From positions 1-64,000 of the forward strand of contig NZ_PNQZ01000040.1 in NCBI RefSeq assembly GCF_003994335.1: a DNA stretch of 64,000 nucleotides, given 5' to 3'. The translations under genes were made by a program, and so were the position numbers. This document shows positions 46,501-54,316 of this stretch, piece by piece (within the stretch, counting starts at the first letter, position 1; each line of letters begins with the position of its first letter). The notes under the pieces were generated by a model, which saw only the letters and a list, made by a program, of their open reading frames with translations, did not search any database and was not told the origin of the DNA. This DNA is from Asaia sp. W19. Lineage in GTDB: Bacteria > Pseudomonadota > Alphaproteobacteria > Acetobacterales > Acetobacteraceae.

Positions 46501-48242
46501 TGCCTCCCTCCCGAGACCTCGCTGCTTTGCCAGAGCCATTCTTCGACGAAGCAGTACTGACTCCGGCCCGTGTACCATTCGTCATCGCACGACAGAGCAA
46601 TTCTCATACGCTCGAGGCCTCGGCCATTCTAGCATCGTGGTTCGGGTCCATGGCCCAGTACCGCGGCGTGAGCTTCCCCGTAATGTCTCAGATGCCACCC
46701 TCTGGGAATGCGGTTGTGATCGGCCCGGCATCGACCCTGGGTGAGTTTTTGAAAGGGCAGGCGTCTATCGATGGACCAACCGTCCTCGAGACAGTTAACG
46801 CGAATGATCCGTTTGGTGCCCTTCTGATCGTCACAGGGCGTACAGACAGCGAAGTTCTGGCCGCTGCACGCTCTATTGCATTTGGTAGCAAAGGCTTTCC
46901 CCACGCAGCCCGTATCCTTGCCCCTGAGGTGACCATTCAGCCGAGGCAGCCCTACGATGCTCCTGGTTTCGTGACGCGTTCACAGCCGGTGAGGGTAGGG
47001 GATCTCGTCGCCCTGTCGTCGCTGCAGGGCTATGGCTATGTGCCCGGAACGATATCAGTACCGTTCCGTACCTCGCCAGATATCTATACGTGGCGCGATC
47101 ACCCTTTGAGCCTGCATTTCACGGTTCGCGGCCCCTTGGGAACGGAGATCGACCGCAGGCGCTCGCATGTAGATGTCAGTGTCAATGGCCTCTATCTCAA
47201 ATCCGTCTCTCTCGCGCCGCCCTCGGATTTGCCCGACTGGATCAAGAGATTTTGGCCAGCAGCGTCGCGGGTGCAATCTGCAAGCGTCGCCATTCCTCCT
47301 TGGGCGATTTACGGTGCCAATACACTCGACTTCTACCTCGAGAGCCGTCCGGTAGGCCGACGCGATTGCAGTGGCATGACGCAGGATTTGCGCATGAGCA
47401 TCGACCCGGATTCGACGATCGATCTGACCCGGGCCTATCACTATACCCAGCTTCCCAATCTGGCCTATTTTGCCAACTCAGGGTTTCCGTTCACGCGTAT
47501 GGCCGATCTTTCCGATACGGCAGTCGTACTGCCCTCATCACATACTGAAGGGGTAGAGTCGGTTTATCTGGATTTGATGGGTATGATCGGCGCCTTCACG
47601 CAATATCCCGTCTCCGGTCTGACAGTTCTCCATTCGGACGCAGTCTCCGAAACCGAGACGCGCAACCTGATTGTCCTCGACACAGTCGCCTCTTCGCCTG
47701 CCATCGAGCGCTTCCTCCGCGGTACTCCCTACAGCCTTAACGGCACGACACTCAATTATAGCAGCTCGACTTTCCTCGAGCCGTTCCACGTCCTTTCGCG
47801 GAGCTTCAGTAGCCAGTCCACAGGTAAGACTCCGGACTTGCTGCGTGCGTTGAGCGCAACGACCTCGCTCGGTGATGGAGGTGTCCTCATCGAAAGACGC
47901 TCTCCCTTTTCCTCAAATGCGACTATGGTCCTCATGCTGAGCGAAAATCCACAGGGGTTGGAACGCCTGCTCCAGGCCGTACATGACACGAAGGTCCAGC
48001 CCATGATTCAGGGTGATCTGGCAATCGTCAACGGAAGCCACGTCCTGTCGACGAGAAATCTGCCGACCTACACAATTGGGTCCCTCCCATTTTGGTTCTG
48101 GCCCGACCTTTATCTCGGCAATCATCCGTTCCGCGTTATTATCCTCGCGATGTTTGGCATTGGGGTGGGCGTTCTGATCCTGTTCCGTATCCTTACATCC
48201 CATGCAAGACGCCGCCAGCAGGAACTCCGCCGTGACAAATAG
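43521..48242 (+). CDS. bcsAB: Fused cellulose synthase BcsA-BcsB
   Basis: 1573-residue fusion of catalytic and periplasmic subunits, as in Komagataeibacter AcsAB. ATG 43521 has GAGGAAG upstream. BcsA part: N-terminal helices, then the GT2 domain with IPTYNEE, ILDDG (D188-D189), DCD 236-238, FFCGS at 307, TED 331-333 and QRMRW 369-373; further helices; PilZ domain with RKSPR 574-578 and NMSYGG 601-606, so c-di-GMP activation should be retained. At about 733-760 an internal hydrophobic segment (MIRSLALVLGLGAIMLTGSASA) acts like a BcsB signal peptide, probably cleaved after ASA. The BcsB part follows with its carbohydrate-binding and flavodoxin-like domains and a C-terminal anchor (VIILAMFGIGVGVLILFRIL). 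UDP-glucose is the substrate. Confidence 0.96.
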   Translation: MSRVRHAISIAEHWIDSAHESRLDTTIKFSMIVVALLSTFVAAFVHLNLAGQTIVCLFGILVFFVVNRRPGPRATLVLKGLSIIVSLRYLSWRLTETLNFSTWTQSILGTTLVAAEIYAFVMLVLSYFQSLHPLGRRVAPMPDDIASWPSVDIYIPTYNEELRIVRQTVLAAMGIDWPADRLHVYILDDGHREEFQEFAEACGAGYIARSEHSHAKAGNLNHAMTITKGELIAIFDCDHIAKRSFLQETVAPFMSEEKLALLQTPHHFYSADPFQRNFSHGAIVPPEGNLFYGLIQDGNDFWNATFFCGSCAVIRRSALMEIGGVAVETVTEDMHTALKLQRLGWSTAYIGKPMAAGLATERLILHVGQRMRWARGMLQIFRLDNPLFGPGLNFAQRLCYFAAIASFLFAIPRLIFLSAPMAYLLFNQTLIDASPFAIAIYAIPHLMHSVLTSARTNRNWRYSLWSEVYETTLAPFLARVTIMTLLFPRRGKFNVTEKGGILDRSYLDWSAIYPNVYIAIALILGLVFGLYRLFFQHNDYIVSNALMMNVVWVSISITILLAAISIGRESMQIRKSPRVEMVVPVMVRVEDGRLFHFMTQNMSYGGCQLHGTAPAEAFVKDSSVTVMIRDHNDTYCLPAIVVRAAQSGELALRWAETTLLQEAQIVRVIFGRLDSWRSWADYKPDSLPRSIGLILRSIFELFKPATFRKQKPSISLMPRVTPATPQKTAVIVRPNPGMIRSLALVLGLGAIMLTGSASAQVNPADLPLPGRMVSSGNQISPATQPSPPAAMPATTSPTVVGNSTTNTPLATPGISASVTVPDPRLAPVPPALAAPGSAILDQGPAQTGPALSRDELENARTTSWSFSQLGSADTLLMTPWIPIQGLNFGVSSSEVVTSATLSLFGSLSPEMLPAGSGVTIFLNDQYIGVVHPDKNKPQFGPLSFQVNPLYFKEHNVLTFHFAGQYTLSCGDQTSPVLWAKILGQSTLSITTAPMPPSRDLAALPEPFFDEAVLTPARVPFVIARQSNSHTLEASAILASWFGSMAQYRGVSFPVMSQMPPSGNAVVIGPASTLGEFLKGQASIDGPTVLETVNANDPFGALLIVTGRTDSEVLAAARSIAFGSKGFPHAARILAPEVTIQPRQPYDAPGFVTRSQPVRVGDLVALSSLQGYGYVPGTISVPFRTSPDIYTWRDHPLSLHFTVRGPLGTEIDRRRSHVDVSVNGLYLKSVSLAPPSDLPDWIKRFWPAASRVQSASVAIPPWAIYGANTLDFYLESRPVGRRDCSGMTQDLRMSIDPDSTIDLTRAYHYTQLPNLAYFANSGFPFTRMADLSDTAVVLPSSHTEGVESVYLDLMGMIGAFTQYPVSGLTVLHSDAVSETETRNLIVLDTVASSPAIERFLRGTPYSLNGTTLNYSSSTFLEPFHVLSRSFSSQSTGKTPDLLRALSATTSLGDGGVLIERRSPFSSNATMVLMLSENPQGLERLLQAVHDTKVQPMIQGDLAIVNGSHVLSTRNLPTYTIGSLPFWFWPDLYLGNHPFRVIILAMFGIGVGVLILFRILTSHARRRQQELRRDK

Positions 48243-50463
48243 GATCCTCGGGCTGCGCCGTGCGGCTCTCCCGGCGCTGATCTGCGTCAGCATTTCACGA
48301 GGGCAGGCTGCACCTCAGGACGCCGCACCCCCAGCGGCACAGGCAAGGTCGCAGTCACAGGACGAACGCATCGCCCAGTCTCTTGATCCCACACGGATTC
48401 TGCCGGTCGTGATGAAACGGGCCCATTACTGGTTCGATCACGGTCGTATGGACGATGCGCGTGTCGCCCTTGACCAAGCGGCGCAGCTTGCGCCCAATGA
48501 TCCCGATGTGCTGGCGATGCAGGGTCAGATGCGCCTTCGCGAAGGCGACATCGCCTCAGCACACAAGATCCTCAAGCAGATACGCGATCAAAGCCATGAT
48601 CCTGATGCCGGACGATCGCTGGACATGGATCTCCAAGCGCGTTCCGCGCCAAGCCCCGAGATTGAAACGGCGCGCTCACTCGCTCGCCGAGGGGCCACGG
48701 CGCAGGCCGCTGCCGCCTATCTGAGGGCTTTCCCCGATCGCCCTACATCGCTTTATGCCCTGGAGTATTACCGGACGCTCGCTGGCGTGCCAGACCAGCG
48801 AAGCAAGGCCCAGCAAGGCCTCGCGAAGCTGATCATGTCTGCGCCTGATAATATGGAATATCAGATCGCTTATGCTCAATCGCTCGTCTGGGATGAGAAA
48901 AATCGCGTCACCGGTATCCAGCGGCTCGAGGCCCTTTCCAAACTCCCCGGTCTAAACCCCGCACAGAAGCAGGAAATCGACACGACCGCGCGTCAGTCTG
49001 TCCTCTGGCTTCCTGCCAACACAAGCTCGGACGCGGTCATTACCTCCTATCTCAATGACCACCCTGGTGATCGCGACGTCCTCGCGCTCAAGGGACGTGA
49101 ACTCGCAGGAACGCTTCATCCTAACGAACAACTGCGCCAGAAAGGGTGGGACGCGCTGCGTGCCAAGAACCCGTCTCAGGCGATCGGTTACTTCCGGCAG
49201 GCTCTGGCGCTCGCGCCGAATGATGCAGATACATTGGGCGGGCTCGGCGTGAGTTTGCTTCGTCAAAACAGAGACGGGGAAGCCCGCACCTATCTGGATC
49301 GTGCGATGGCGGCAGACCCGAGTTCCGCAGAGCGCTGGCGGGCAGCGGAGAGTGGCGCGGTACTCAATGATTCCTATGCGCGCGCGAATTATCTGTTCGG
49401 GCGGGGCCGTTATGCCGAGACGCTCGCGCTGATCAATCCCCTGATCGCCCAGTCGCCGCGCCAGTCCTGGCTGCAAGCCATGCGCGCGGATATTCTTGAG
49501 CGCACTGGCCGCAGGCCCGAGGCGATAGCCGTCTATCGCGCGTTGCTGCACAACGACCCGCGCAGCGTATCGGTCAGGGAGCGTCTCGTACGCGCGCTGA
49601 TCAATGACCGGCAATTCGGAGAAGCACGTTCCCTGCTGGAAGAAAGCCCGGTATCGAACCCGCAATTGCAGGCCCTGTTATATGACGACGAGGCCGCGCA
49701 GGCAGCCACGCCGGCGGAGCGCCTGGCGATCCTGCACAAGGCTGATGAAAGCAACGCTTTGTCTCCCTGGTCGCGTTTGCACTATGCACAGGCCCTTCTT
49801 GGTGAGGATCGTCGGCGCGATGCCGAGCAGGTGATGGCCCCCTTGCTTGAGGCGGCTTCACCCTCAAACATGGAAGGATTGCAGGCCGCACTGTACTTCG
49901 CCGCACAAACGGGAGACGACCGAGCGGTGCAGAGGCTGCGCCCGCTTCTGCCTGACCGTGGCCTCACACCGGAGCTGCGTTCAGTACTGCGCGCCTCGAC
50001 GTTCAGAGAAGATATCCGTAACGCGCCCACTGATCGTGACGCGGCCCGCTTCTACTTTGCGCATTTGCTCGATCAGGGCGATCCGGATGGCACGCTCGGT
50101 CAGCTTGCATCTCAAGCACTCTATGACCGGGGAGATCAGGCAGGTGCCTCCCAAATTCTGGATATTCAGATCGCTCGCGGCGCTGGTCGGCTGAGCGTTT
50201 CGCAGCGCCTCGCCTATGCGAGTGCCTTTCTGCATTTGCACGACCTGGAGCGGGCACGGCGTCTTGCCGCACAGCTCAGAGCGATGCCTCTCGGTACCGA
50301 TGACCAGACCCGCCTTTCGCAAATCGACACGGGCCTCGCCGTCGCGACCTCAGACCGCCTGAATGAGAGCGGCAACCGCGCGCGCCTATGGGGCACTGGC
50401 CCCTGCTATCGATCGTGCCAACCCTCCCGTCGCAGCCAATCTCGCTTTGGCTCGGCTTTATAG
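48232..50463 (+). CDS. bcsC: BcsC N-terminal part (signal peptide and TPR repeats), frame interrupted
   Basis: Outer-membrane cellulose export protein, 5' portion. GTG 48232 overlaps the bcsAB stop, has AGGA eight bases upstream and gives a signal peptide (RILGLRRAALPALICVSISRGQA); ATG 48202 is the alternative. The periplasmic part is a solenoid of TPRs (for example ALDQAAQLAPNDPDVLAMQG, AIGYFRQALALAPNDADTLG, RQNRDGEARTYLDRAMAADP). After residue about 717 the frame turns into unrelated sequence and stops at 50463, while the remaining TPRs and the barrel continue in the next frame from 50363. Restoring two bases in the (CG)n tract at 50377 gives a continuous protein of about 1240 residues, near the usual BcsC length. 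Confidence 0.9.
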   Translation: MTNRILGLRRAALPALICVSISRGQAAPQDAAPPAAQARSQSQDERIAQSLDPTRILPVVMKRAHYWFDHGRMDDARVALDQAAQLAPNDPDVLAMQGQMRLREGDIASAHKILKQIRDQSHDPDAGRSLDMDLQARSAPSPEIETARSLARRGATAQAAAAYLRAFPDRPTSLYALEYYRTLAGVPDQRSKAQQGLAKLIMSAPDNMEYQIAYAQSLVWDEKNRVTGIQRLEALSKLPGLNPAQKQEIDTTARQSVLWLPANTSSDAVITSYLNDHPGDRDVLALKGRELAGTLHPNEQLRQKGWDALRAKNPSQAIGYFRQALALAPNDADTLGGLGVSLLRQNRDGEARTYLDRAMAADPSSAERWRAAESGAVLNDSYARANYLFGRGRYAETLALINPLIAQSPRQSWLQAMRADILERTGRRPEAIAVYRALLHNDPRSVSVRERLVRALINDRQFGEARSLLEESPVSNPQLQALLYDDEAAQAATPAERLAILHKADESNALSPWSRLHYAQALLGEDRRRDAEQVMAPLLEAASPSNMEGLQAALYFAAQTGDDRAVQRLRPLLPDRGLTPELRSVLRASTFREDIRNAPTDRDAARFYFAHLLDQGDPDGTLGQLASQALYDRGDQAGASQILDIQIARGAGRLSVSQRLAYASAFLHLHDLERARRLAAQLRAMPLGTDDQTRLSQIDTGLAVATSDRLNESGNRARLWGTGPCYRSCQPSRRSQSRFGSAL

Positions 50464-51952
50464 CTCCGGCGGTCAATACGCTCAGGCCTATCAGATCAAT
50501 CTGCGTGCTGTGCAGCATGATCCAGCCGATCTCGACGCGCGCCTGGCACTTGTCGAGACGACAATCGCCATGCATCGCTACGCCGAGGCCAGTGGCTATA
50601 TCCAGCAGATGAATGCGATGGCGCCGACAGATCCGAGGAGTTGGTATGCAGCGGCGCAGCTAGATCGGGCGCGCGGCAATATTCGCGCTGCGGTGCGCGA
50701 ATTGGCCCAGGCACGGTTGCTCCGCATCGAGCAAATCTCGCCCTCTGGACTCTCGGGCGCGCGACGGGTCAACCCGTTCGCTTCTGAGGATGTCACGCTC
50801 GTACGCAACGACTCTGATCCGCTCATCCGGCGCATGGATGGCGATCTCACACAGATCACGGACTCCCTTACCGCCTCGGTGAGTATCACCCCGGGGATCG
50901 ACAGCCGATCGGGATCAGGTCTGAACGGGTTGAACAACGTTACTACGCAGGTTGCGGGTACGATACCTCTTGGTCATGGCCGTCTTACGCTTTCGGCGAC
51001 CCCCACTTTCCTCTCAAGCCGATCCTACAACGGCAGTGACGTCAATGGACCCCTGCAGATTGGCATGAATCCGCTATCGAGCCAGCAGAACGGTCCGCTC
51101 GATCAGTCCTCTTCTTTCAATGCGACGGGTGTCGCGCTGGATGCGCAGTTCGGCTGGAACTGGCTGACCGCAGATGTTGGTTCCACGCCGCTTGGGTTTA
51201 TCACGGCGACGGCCCAGGGTGGTTTGCGTGTCGCGCCGCAGATTGCGCGCAACACAACCCTTACCATAGGAGCAGAACGTCGCGCCGTTCAGGACAGTAT
51301 TCTCTCCTACGCAGGGTTGCGTGACGCATCCGGAGCAACCTGGGGTGGGGTGACCCGCAATCGCGCTTACGCTCAACTCGCTTACGGAACCAGCAACGCG
51401 TCCTTCTACGTGCGTGGGGGTGGTTCGTACCTTGCAGGGAGAAACACGCGCAGCAACACGGGCTATGAAGCTGGGGCAGGGGGGCAGGCCAAGATCTGGG
51501 AATCAGGCACACAGAACCTCCATCTCGGCATGGATCTGACGTGGTTCGGATATGCGCGCAACGAGTACCAGTTTTCCTTCGGCAATGGCGGATATTTCTC
51601 GCCGCAGAACTTCCTCGCTTTCACCTTCCCGATCACCTATGCCGGATCCTACAAACAGATGGACTGGAATGTTCTGGGCCGCATAGGGTACCAGACCTAT
51701 CACTCCAGTCGCTCCGAAACCTTTCCAAACAATCCGCAGGACCAGGCGCTTCTGGCCAGTATCGCACCGCTCTACGCCTATGAATCAGGTGAGTCGGCAA
51801 GTGGTCTGACTGGGGGCATCTACGGCAATATCGATTACCGCCTGACGCCCAATCTCAAGCTCAGCCTCAACGCAGATTATCAGAAGGCCGGACCCTGGAA
51901 CGAAGTCCGTGCCTTTGTCGCAGCAAAATACAGCTTTCTGGGGACGAAATGA
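50363..51952 (+). CDS. bcsC: BcsC C-terminal part (last TPRs and outer-membrane barrel)
   Basis: 529-codon frame that continues BcsC after the frameshift. It begins in the TPR region (ARAYGALAPAID joins NESGNRA of the 5' part; ANLALARLYSSGGQYAQAYQ and ALVETTIAMHRYAEASGY follow) and then the BCSC C-terminal beta-barrel from about residue 140 (LTASVSITPGIDSRSGSG), with many alternating aromatic strands to the final AFVAAKYSFLGTK. The ATG at 50363 is not preceded by a ribosome site and the piece has no signal peptide, so it would not reach the outer membrane by itself. Its stop overlaps the bcsD start (ATGA). Confidence 0.88.
   Translation: MRAATARAYGALAPAIDRANPPVAANLALARLYSSGGQYAQAYQINLRAVQHDPADLDARLALVETTIAMHRYAEASGYIQQMNAMAPTDPRSWYAAAQLDRARGNIRAAVRELAQARLLRIEQISPSGLSGARRVNPFASEDVTLVRNDSDPLIRRMDGDLTQITDSLTASVSITPGIDSRSGSGLNGLNNVTTQVAGTIPLGHGRLTLSATPTFLSSRSYNGSDVNGPLQIGMNPLSSQQNGPLDQSSSFNATGVALDAQFGWNWLTADVGSTPLGFITATAQGGLRVAPQIARNTTLTIGAERRAVQDSILSYAGLRDASGATWGGVTRNRAYAQLAYGTSNASFYVRGGGSYLAGRNTRSNTGYEAGAGGQAKIWESGTQNLHLGMDLTWFGYARNEYQFSFGNGGYFSPQNFLAFTFPITYAGSYKQMDWNVLGRIGYQTYHSSRSETFPNNPQDQALLASIAPLYAYESGESASGLTGGIYGNIDYRLTPNLKLSLNADYQKAGPWNEVRAFVAAKYSFLGTK
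50377..50385 (+). repeat. (CG)n tract at the bcsC frameshift
   Basis: Four CG dinucleotides plus C at the exact place where the two bcsC frames must join. A tract with one more CG reads through: the codons become Asn-Arg-Ala-Arg-Ala-Tyr-Gly-Ala-Leu and continue in the downstream frame. Confidence 0.85.
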
Positions 51953-52392
51953 TCGCGCCTGATTATTCTCTTTTCATTCATGCTCTCGCCGCCGAACTCG
52001 ATCTGCAGGCTGGCCCGGAGGAGCGCGATGCGCTCTTGCACAGTGTTGGCCAGCGGATCGCGACCCGACTGCCGCTGCCAGAGTGCGAGACGGTCGAGGC
52101 CTTCGAGCTTGAGTGCAATGCGCTTCTGTCGATTGCCCGATGGGGCGTTGTGTCGCTACGACTGCAACGGGAAACGCGCGCCCTCTATATCGAGTTAACG
52201 GGCTTTCCGACCGTCGGGTCTTTGGGAAATCCGGCAGGCCAGTGGCTGAGCGCGTTCTATGGCGGGGTTCTCGAGGGGTGGCTGACGCAGCTCGATGAGC
52301 ACGTCACCTTGCGTCTGGACCGCAGCGTATCCCGGGCGGACCAGATGGTTTTTCTCTTCGATCTTGGGAGCGAAGCGCCTCTGATGCGCTGA
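51949..52392 (+). CDS. bcsD: Cellulose synthase subunit D (BcsD)
   Basis: 147-residue periplasmic or cortical octamer-forming protein that promotes crystalline cellulose ribbon formation, diagnostic for type I bcs clusters. Recognisable parts are FIHALAAELDLQAGPEERDALLHSVGQRIA at the start, CETVEAFELECNALLSIARWGVVSL in the middle and GQWLSAFYGGVLEGWLTQ near the end. Length is close to the Komagataeibacter protein (156). The start overlaps the bcsC stop by four bases; a hairpin follows, ending the operon. No bglX-type beta-glucosidase gene follows, unlike the Komagataeibacter operon. Confidence 0.9.
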   Translation: MIAPDYSLFIHALAAELDLQAGPEERDALLHSVGQRIATRLPLPECETVEAFELECNALLSIARWGVVSLRLQRETRALYIELTGFPTVGSLGNPAGQWLSAFYGGVLEGWLTQLDEHVTLRLDRSVSRADQMVFLFDLGSEAPLMR

Positions 52393-52402
52393 ACTCTCCA
52401 TC

Positions 52403-52434
52403 CTCTCCCCTTTGGCGAGCCACTAAGGGGAGAG
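52403..52434 (+). terminator. Hairpin ending the bcs operon
   Basis: Perfect 10-base stem CTCTCCCCTT/AAGGGGAGAG with a 12-base loop, 10 bases after the bcsD stop. No T-tract follows, so termination may be partial or Rho-assisted. Confidence 0.6.
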
Positions 52435-52505
52435 AGCAACAAGCCGATGGGACCATGTCCCACTCTACAGTAAGGCGGTAACGTCCAGTGACGTCAGGCG
52501 GTGTG

Positions 52506-53396
52506 TCATTTTCCCGCTGCCATCGTTTGGAGGCTCTCAAGAAGGGAACGGCCTGTCGGGCACCAACCCAGACGTTTGCACGTCTTCTCGCTGGAAGCGA
52601 TCATGTCTTTGGCAATGAACCCATAGAGCCATCCAAAATGATCCCGTGCCTCGCTCTCTGACAGCGAGACGACCGGGAGATCAAGTCTTTCCCCAATCGT
52701 TTCAGCGATTGAGCGCAGCGTTACGCCCTCTTCGGCCGTTGCGTGATAGCGTGCCCCCGCGGTTGGATTTTCCAGGGCGAGGCGGTAAAGACGCGCTGTA
52801 TCGCCAAGAGCAGCCGCCGACCAACGATTGGTGCCTGAGCCAAGATAGGCCACGCGGCCTGTTCTGCGGGCCAGATCAACTAGGAATGTGACCAATCCTT
52901 GACGGTGCGTATCATGAATTTGAGACAGACGGACCAATGAAACGTTGATGCCATCTGCAACGAGGCCTGCCACCACACGCTCAGACACGGCTCGGGGGTT
53001 GGGATGATCCAGATTGGACACATCCTCATCTGCAAGCACCCCGGGTGTCTCCTCACCGAATAATGTGGTCGAGGTGACGACGAATGGGCGTTTGGTCCCG
53101 CGGAGCACCGATCCGATTGTCAGGATGGCACGGCTGTCCATCGTGCAGTTCTCGACATAGCGAGAGAAATCATGGTCGAAAGCGGTATGAATAACGCCGT
53201 CACAAGAATTGGCGCCCGCTCGAAGCGCGGCTGAATCATCGATCGTGCCACGATGAATTTCTGCACCTGCGGCAAGCAAGCGTTGAGCGCCGGGTTCAGA
53301 GCGGGTGAGGCCCAGAACCTGATGGCCCGCCGCGATCAATTCGGTAACAAGTCTGGTTCCAATGAAACCATTTGCACCGGTTAGAAAGACTCTCAT
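52506..53396 (-). CDS. NAD-dependent epimerase/reductase-like SDR protein
   Basis: 296-residue extended short-chain dehydrogenase. The dinucleotide loop is VFLTGANGFIGTRLV at the very N-terminus; the usual YxxxK catalytic pair is replaced: around the expected site the sequence is DHPNPRAVSERVVAGLV, with Ser/Arg instead of Tyr/Lys, so it belongs to an atypical group whose activity is uncertain. Later blocks (VSLVRLSQIHDTHRQGLV, NRWSAAALGDTARLYRLALE) match SDR family sequences annotated as NAD-dependent epimerase/dehydratase. It is divergent from an XRE-type regulator that probably controls it, a common arrangement for SDRs of this group. Confidence 0.82.
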   Translation of the reverse strand: MRVFLTGANGFIGTRLVTELIAAGHQVLGLTRSEPGAQRLLAAGAEIHRGTIDDSAALRAGANSCDGVIHTAFDHDFSRYVENCTMDSRAILTIGSVLRGTKRPFVVTSTTLFGEETPGVLADEDVSNLDHPNPRAVSERVVAGLVADGINVSLVRLSQIHDTHRQGLVTFLVDLARRTGRVAYLGSGTNRWSAAALGDTARLYRLALENPTAGARYHATAEEGVTLRSIAETIGERLDLPVVSLSESEARDHFGWLYGFIAKDMIASSEKTCKRLGWCPTGRSLLESLQTMAAGK

Positions 53397-53491
53397 TATC
53401 CATCTCCTGTGATCGTCTCCTCTGCTATCGCCTGACGCGCCTTCCTGTTATAGTAGTGATCGTATCATGGTATAGTGACTGATAGGCTCGC
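53397..53491. promoter_or_regulatory. Divergent promoter with repeat elements between SDR and XRE regulator
   Basis: 95 bases. Two direct copies of TATAGT at 53449 and 53471 are 22 bases apart, about two helical turns, and a dyad TGAT-CGT-ATCA (53457-53467) lies between them. This is a reasonable operator for the adjacent helix-turn-helix regulator acting on both genes, but the arms are short. Confidence 0.4.
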
Positions 53492-54316
53492 ATGCCCGCT
53501 TCTCCATCCTTCGGTGCCTATCTCAGGGAAAAGCGGTCAAGGCTCGATCCGGTCGCTTTTGGTTTTCCCGCATCGCGCCGCCGTACCCCGGGTCTTCGCC
53601 GGGAAGAGGTCGCACAATGCGCCAATATCAGCGTGACTTGGTATACGTGGCTCGAGCAGGGGCGAGGAGGCGCACCCTCATCAGACGTCCTTGACCGTCT
53701 GACCAAGGGCATGAAGCTTACAGAACCAGAGCGGGAGCATCTCTACATGCTGGCGCTCGGCCGATTGCCTGAGATCCGATATCGGCAGGCTGACGCCATT
53801 ACGCCTAGACTGCAGCGTGTTCTTGACGCGCTCACTTACAGCCCGGCAATCGTGAAGACGCCGCTTTGGGATGTTGTGGCGTGGAACAAGGCGGCCGCTG
53901 CGGTGCTGACCGACTACAGCACTTTACCGCCCGATCAACGCAATATACTCAAGATCGTGTTTGGAACGCCGCGAATTCGCGCGATGCAGACCGATTGGGA
54001 TAATCTTGCGCGATCCGTGGTCGCAGCCTTCAGGGCAGATATCGTGCGCGCGGGCGCCTCTACCCTGGTCGATCAGCTGATCGACGAGTTGAGCGCCTGC
54101 AGCCCGGAGTTCAGTGCGCTATGGCAACAAAGCGATATCGAGAGTCATGCCGAGGGCACAAAGCGTCTGGTTCATCCGACAGCCGGCCTGATCGAATTGG
54201 AGTATTCCGGCTTCGCTGTTGAGGGACGCTCTGATCTGGGCCTGATCATCTACAGTCCGGCAACCCTGTCGGATCACGCGAGGGTAGCGGAACTCGTAGA
54301 CCACTTCGGGCGCTGA
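53492..54316 (+). CDS. XRE-family regulator with MmyB-like ligand domain
   Basis: 274-residue transcription regulator. The N-terminal helix-turn-helix is of the type FGAYLREKRSRLDP...RRTPGLRREEVAQCANISVTWYTWLEQGR, with the RRTPGLRREE signature typical of the MmyB/actinobacterial-type XRE group. The C-terminal domain has the MmyB ligand-binding pattern: YSPAIVKTPLWDVVAWNKAAAAVL, NILKIVFGTPRIR and a late HPTAGLIELEYSGFAVEG. Such proteins usually repress or activate an adjacent short-chain dehydrogenase gene, as here; the ligand is unknown, possibly a fatty acid. Confidence 0.9.
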   Translation: MPASPSFGAYLREKRSRLDPVAFGFPASRRRTPGLRREEVAQCANISVTWYTWLEQGRGGAPSSDVLDRLTKGMKLTEPEREHLYMLALGRLPEIRYRQADAITPRLQRVLDALTYSPAIVKTPLWDVVAWNKAAAAVLTDYSTLPPDQRNILKIVFGTPRIRAMQTDWDNLARSVVAAFRADIVRAGASTLVDQLIDELSACSPEFSALWQQSDIESHAEGTKRLVHPTAGLIELEYSGFAVEGRSDLGLIIYSPATLSDHARVAELVDHFGR

